From: Shimazuella kribbensis DSM 45090
Lineage (GTDB): Bacteria; Bacillota; Bacilli; Thermoactinomycetales; Thermoactinomycetaceae
NCBI RefSeq assembly: GCF_000428065.1
Contig: NZ_ATZF01000013.1
Coordinates: 62,001-126,000 of the forward strand
Length of the DNA stretch: 64,000 nucleotides
Reading direction: 5' to 3'
Below the pieces are notes generated by a model. That model did not search any database and was not told the DNA's origin. It saw only the letters and a list, made by a program, of their open reading frames with translations. A program made the position numbers and the translations under genes. Positions 61,067 to 64,000 of this stretch are shown here, piece after piece (position 1 is the stretch's first letter; every line of letters starts with the position of its first letter).

Positions 61067-61928
61067 ATTTAGATATCGTATTGGCCGAAACGATCGCTAA
61101 ACCTTGAGCAATTGTTCGATGCGAATTGGCACCAGTAAGGTATCGTTGTTTTAGTTCATAAGAAGAAGCATTTTGAATGTTTTCAAATCCTCGATCTTTT
61201 AGAAATAACTCGATCTTCCCTTCTTCCACTCCAAAAAGATAATTTTCTCCTGTAATTTTTGCCGTTCGGTGCATGTTTCTAACGTCTGTTCTATTTGTAT
61301 CTTCTAGTGTTTCTTTGTAGTAGTAATCGAAAATAACAGCACTTCCTGGTGGAGCATGTTTGGTCATGAAAGATAATGTATTTTCGATACCTTCAGGTTT
61401 TAAATAAACCGTTACTCCTTGCCATATAAAGAGAGTCTTTGATTCTTTTTGATAGCCATTGCGAAATAATTGTTCAGCCAGAATTTGGGTATCAAAATCA
61501 ACAGGCACAAAGGTGACATGATCTGGTAGAGGATGAATGACTTTCCTAAGTTTTTTTCGTTTCATCATTTGGGTAGCTGGATGATCTACTTCGAATACTT
61601 TTGTTTTTTCTATTCCTTTTATCCGATAAGCACGAGTATCGTATCCAGCACCTAAAATAACGATTTGCTCCAATCCTTCTTTGAGACAATGGATAAGATA
61701 ATCATCGATATATCTTTCCCGAGCAGTGATAAAAGCAAAAGCTCCTTTTCCTATTTTTTCATATAGTCCAGTAGAAACAATCCATTTGCTTATAAAGTAG
61801 GAAAGAGGATGAACAAAAGAACGCGCAAAAGGATCATAGGAAATGCGTTGTGCTTCAGGTTTGCTTGCTTCAATGGCTCTTATTAAAGCTATTCCTTCAG
61901 CTGTTTTACTCGGTTTTCCCTTTTTCAT
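61065..61928 (-). CDS. class I SAM-dependent methyltransferase, LCMT/TIGR00027 type
   Basis: Protein of 287 residues in the leucine-carboxymethyltransferase-like family. It has an N-terminal 'SKTAEGIALIRAIEASKPEA', the phosphate clamp 'ITARERYIDDYL', SAM-binding 'IVILGAGYDTRAYRI', 'FEVDHPATQMMKRKKL' and 'FIWQGVTVYLKPEGIENTLS'. Members often modify small molecules of secondary metabolism; the acceptor is unknown. The start is at 61928, after GAGGAGTG; the frame opens earlier at 62000. Confidence 0.88.
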   Translation of the reverse strand: MKKGKPSKTAEGIALIRAIEASKPEAQRISYDPFARSFVHPLSYFISKWIVSTGLYEKIGKGAFAFITARERYIDDYLIHCLKEGLEQIVILGAGYDTRAYRIKGIEKTKVFEVDHPATQMMKRKKLRKVIHPLPDHVTFVPVDFDTQILAEQLFRNGYQKESKTLFIWQGVTVYLKPEGIENTLSFMTKHAPPGSAVIFDYYYKETLEDTNRTDVRNMHRTAKITGENYLFGVEEGKIELFLKDRGFENIQNASSYELKQRYLTGANSHRTIAQGLAIVSANTISK

Positions 61929-62071
61929 ATCGATCACTCCTCTTTTCTGAATCCACCAAAGAGATTTGTTGGAACGGAGTGTGATTGACTTAGTGGTCAA
62001 TGATTGGATATGTTTATTTTATCTGAATTTGACCATGCGGTCAATAGATCCGCAAAATAAAAAGAACCACC

Positions 62072-62404
62072 TTATGAGGCTGGTTCTCTTATTTCTTGCT
62101 TGTTGTGATTTTCTCCCCAAGCACACATTACTTCTGCTACTGGCAAGAGTGTTTTTCCATAGTCACTTAACGAATATTCTACTTTTGGTGGAACAGTTGG
62201 GTAGATCTTTCTTTCGATGATCCCTTCTTGTTCCAAGTTTCGTAGATGTTGCGTGAGCATTTTTTGAGAGGCATTGGGGATAAGTTTCTCCAAGTCACTA
62301 AAGCGTTTGGTTGAATCGATGAGATGCCATAAAATTTGCGGTTTCCATTTACCACCCAATACATGAATAATGGTTTCAATCGGGCATTGGCGTTGATGAA
62401 TCAT
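62072..62404 (-). CDS. HxlR-family regulator, copy 1
   Basis: Winged-helix regulator of 110 residues with conserved Cys7 ('RQCPIETIIHVLGGKWKPQI'), 'RFSDLEKLIPNASQKMLTQH' and wing 'YPTVPPKVEYSLSDYGKT'. It is a close paralogue of the regulator at 62847-63179. It is divergent from the decayed DUF4267 gene at 62526, with an inverted-repeat operator between them. Confidence 0.9.
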   Translation of the reverse strand: MIHQRQCPIETIIHVLGGKWKPQILWHLIDSTKRFSDLEKLIPNASQKMLTQHLRNLEQEGIIERKIYPTVPPKVEYSLSDYGKTLLPVAEVMCAWGENHNKQEIREPAS

Positions 62405-62421
62405 TGCTATATCAATCCCTT

Positions 62422-62450
62422 ACTTTTAAGTTCGTACCTTACTTAAAAGT
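62422..62450. promoter_or_regulatory. inverted-repeat operator, copy 1
   Basis: Perfect ten-base inverted repeat ACTTTTAAGT / ACTTAAAAGT with a 9-base spacer in the divergent HxlR/DUF4267 promoter region. The same element is at 63198-63226, which supports it as the HxlR binding site. Confidence 0.7.
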
Positions 62451-62525
62451 GCGTTCTTATCAGAATATTATTATCAATGTACAATAAAGTCAATCAAAAA
62501 GAAAAGGGAAAAAGGAGATGTACAA

Positions 62526-62650
62526 ATGAATAATACGTATTGGGGACCGAAGTCATTGTCGTTTTGATTGGTAGGTTTGATAACACTCATGATGCTTTTT
62601 ATAGGGGTAAGAAGTTTTATTCAACCAGAGGCTGCAATCGAAGGTTTTGG
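62526..62650 (+). pseudogene. decayed DUF4267-like gene, copy 1
   Basis: Starts ATG after AAAGGAG and reads MNNTYWGPKSLSF, then TGA (62565-62567) exactly where the intact copy at 63301 has Trp. After the stop, 'LVGLITLMMLFIGVRSFIQP' and 'EAAIEGFGIP' still align with the intact protein, and the match ends near 62650. The remainder of the gene is lost. Confidence 0.75.
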
Positions 62651-62846
62651 GATACCAAGGGAGCAGTCGAACAGGAAACTGGAATAAGCGTTACTGGCAA
62701 TAAAAAAGGAACATTGATAGTAAAATCACTGTTCTAGTGCTGTATCAGACTGCGTAGTTTTCTTTTCGCAACCTCATCAGGCAAAGTAAAAGAGTATCTG
62801 TCTGGGCGACATCATCCAACTCAGACGGGTATGAACCCATTTAGTT

Positions 62847-63179
62847 TTAAGAGGCTGGTTCTTCCGGTTTTCGCTCAATATGATTTTGTCCCCAAATAGA
62901 CATCACTTCTAAGACAGGTATGAATGTTTTTCCATAATCACTAAGAGCGTATTCCACTTTCGGGGGAACAACAGGGTGTATGGTTCGTTCAATCACACCT
63001 TCTCTTTCCAAATCACGTAAGTGTTGTGTGAGCATTTTTTGGGAGACAGCTGGAATGAGCTTTTCCAAATCACTAAATCGTTTGGTTGATTCGATCAGGT
63101 GCCGGCAGATCCTTGGTTTCCATTTGCCACCTAGCACATGAATCACTGTTTCTATTGGACATTCAGAAGTATTAATCAT
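62847..63179 (-). CDS. HxlR-family regulator, copy 2
   Basis: Regulator of 110 residues, paralogue of copy 1: 'SECPIETVIHVLGGKWKPRI', 'RFSDLEKLIPAVSQKMLTQH', 'HPVVPPKVEYALSDYGKT'. I start at the ATG at 63179 because it aligns with copy 1 and has the same spacing from an AAGGGG site; TTG 63191 and ATG 63188 are also in frame. Divergent from the intact DUF4267 gene. Confidence 0.9.
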   Translation of the reverse strand: MINTSECPIETVIHVLGGKWKPRICRHLIESTKRFSDLEKLIPAVSQKMLTQHLRDLEREGVIERTIHPVVPPKVEYALSDYGKTFIPVLEVMSIWGQNHIERKPEEPAS

Positions 63180-63197
63180 TAGGTTCATCAACCCCTT

Positions 63198-63226
63198 ACT
63201 TTTAAGTTAGTGCATTACTAAAAAGT
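63198..63226. promoter_or_regulatory. inverted-repeat operator, copy 2
   Basis: ACTTTTAAGT / ACTAAAAAGT, nine of ten positions paired, 9-base spacer, in the same place relative to the HxlR and DUF4267 genes as copy 1. Confidence 0.7.
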
Positions 63227-63300
63227 GCGTTCTTAACAGAATTCTATGATTGGTTTAGTATGAAGTCAATCAAAGAAAATAGAAAAAGGAGATCAATAAA

Positions 63301-63708
63301 ATGAGTCCATCCTATTGGGGGCCAAAGTCTGTAACGTTTTGGCTGGTAGGTGTTGTTACAATATTGATGTTGTATGTAGGAGTAAACGGGTTTCTGAATC
63401 CAGAAGCCGCAATACAAGGTTTTGGTCTACCATTGAAAGATGTTGCTGACAAACCGATTGTTTGGGTTAAAGCAGATCGGGATTTATTCATCGGAGTATT
63501 TATGCTAGCTTTAATGGTGCTTCGGATGAGAAAAGCATCCTTGGTATTTTTATTGGCTACAACAGGTTCGCCTATATTCGATGCGATTATAGTATTGCAA
63601 AATGCAGTAGATAAAACGCCAGCATGGATTCATATCGTAACAGTAGTATACATGTTGATCGTGAGTTGGATGTTGTACCAACAAGAGAAAAAAGCAAATA
63701 TTTCATAA
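63301..63708 (+). CDS. DUF4267-like small membrane protein
   Basis: Protein of 135 residues with four hydrophobic spans (about 10-28, 56-72, 76-94, 106-126) and the family start 'YWGPKSVTFWLVG' with 'LNPEAAIQGFGLPL' after the first span. An AAAGGAG site precedes the ATG. It is divergent from an HxlR regulator, its likely controller. The function of DUF4267 is unknown; a partial second copy lies at 62526. Confidence 0.82.
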   Translation: MSPSYWGPKSVTFWLVGVVTILMLYVGVNGFLNPEAAIQGFGLPLKDVADKPIVWVKADRDLFIGVFMLALMVLRMRKASLVFLLATTGSPIFDAIIVLQNAVDKTPAWIHIVTVVYMLIVSWMLYQQEKKANIS

Positions 63709-63855
63709 CTCTACTTGAGAGACTAAAACCTCCGACTTTAGTTGGAAAGCTTCCAGCACGTTGAAAATCGAATGGATAAAAACGGAATGGATTACCCGTA
63801 TAGAGCAAGAAAAAACACTATTAAAAATTTTAAGTAAAGAAAGGATCTGATTTAA

Positions 63856-64000
63856 TTGTCAAAAACGTCTATGAAAGCTATCCGTGTGCATGAATTCGGC
63901 AATCCAAGTGTGCTGAAATTGGAGGATGTTGAACGTTCAAAGCCGCAATCTGGTGAAGTTCTTGTCCGTGTTGTATATGCGGCAGTGATTCCACTCGATT
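63856..64000 (+). CDS. MDR-family zinc-type/quinone oxidoreductase, partial at right edge
   Basis: The first 48 codons of a medium-chain dehydrogenase/reductase: 'MKAIRVHEFGNPSVLKLEDV' followed by 'GEVLVRVVYAAVIPLD', the GroES-like N-terminal domain of quinone-oxidoreductase-type enzymes. The start is TTG at 63856 (AAAGGATC upstream) or ATG at 63871. The gene continues beyond the window. It lies about 150 bases after the DUF4267 gene and could be part of the HxlR-controlled locus. Confidence 0.8.
   Translation, partial: MSKTSMKAIRVHEFGNPSVLKLEDVERSKPQSGEVLVRVVYAAVIPLD

Noticed and set aside
1-64000. CRISPR arrays, tRNA, rRNA, prophage or toxin-antitoxin modules
   Set aside because: I looked for regular short repeats, cloverleaf-like segments and recognisable phage or toxin proteins and saw none.

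Overview
The window looks like a chromosomal segment of a low-GC, endospore-forming Firmicute. A member of the Thermoactinomycetaceae or another soil Bacillales lineage is my best guess; this is inference from gene content and cannot be settled here. The evidence is a complete gerA-type germinant receptor operon, a NucA/NucB nuclease, a Zur-type box before a ZagA/YciC GTPase, a Fur-type box before a YcgT reductase, strong AGGAGG ribosome sites and frequent TTG/GTG starts. I found no rRNA, tRNA, CRISPR array or phage module. Three short GC-rich islands (about 27.4-28.1, 53.6-54.9 and 56.75-57.25 kb) differ sharply from the AT-rich background and look like single-gene imports from a high-GC donor.

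Layout. 0-5.3 kb: a DUF4822 lipoprotein, the Fur-boxed YcgT reductase, and a YndJ-like membrane gene cut by one in-frame amber codon. 5.9-9.6 kb: the germination receptor genes A, B and C. 9.8-12.7 kb: an MFS exporter and an old-yellow-enzyme reductase opposite an Lrp/AsnC regulator. 12.9-18.9 kb: small secreted and membrane proteins, a YjdI/YjdJ pair, LtrA, CsoR, a NucB-like nuclease, spermidine synthase and methylglyoxal synthase. 19.2-24.3 kb: a two-component system with an ABC exporter, then a membrane-anchored PAF-acetylhydrolase-like enzyme. 25.6-28.0 kb: a LOG protein, a serine hydrolase that has lost its catalytic region, and a GC-rich acetyltransferase.

28.5-38.4 kb is the most distinctive part: six tandem paralogues built from a shared N-terminal domain of about 320 residues, one or two DUF11 repeats, and an alpha-helical tail. 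All their cysteines lie in the tail, one at its start and a pair or CxxC at its end. None has a signal peptide or cell-wall sorting signal, which would suit mother-cell-made spore-surface proteins (inference). 38.5-40.6 kb: an oxidoreductase plus ECF41-type sigma factor, with a close match to the ECF41 target promoter in front. 40.8 kb: a collapsed IS200/IS605-family element.

42.7-49.8 kb is a coherent operon: a LacI-family regulator flanking its promoter with two palindromic operators, an ECF transporter (S, T, A, A'), ribokinase and two nucleoside hydrolases. Together these would import a nucleoside or ribose-like substrate, release ribose and phosphorylate it. 50-57 kb: ZagA/YciC, an EamA transporter behind an attenuator-like leader, GC-rich islands and a frameshifted padR next to an intact DUF1048 gene. 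57.5-60.6 kb: a glnQHMP-type amino-acid transporter whose glnQ seems to start at ATC. 61-64 kb: a methyltransferase, a duplicated HxlR/DUF4267 module with one decayed copy, and the start of an MDR-family dehydrogenase running off the right edge.
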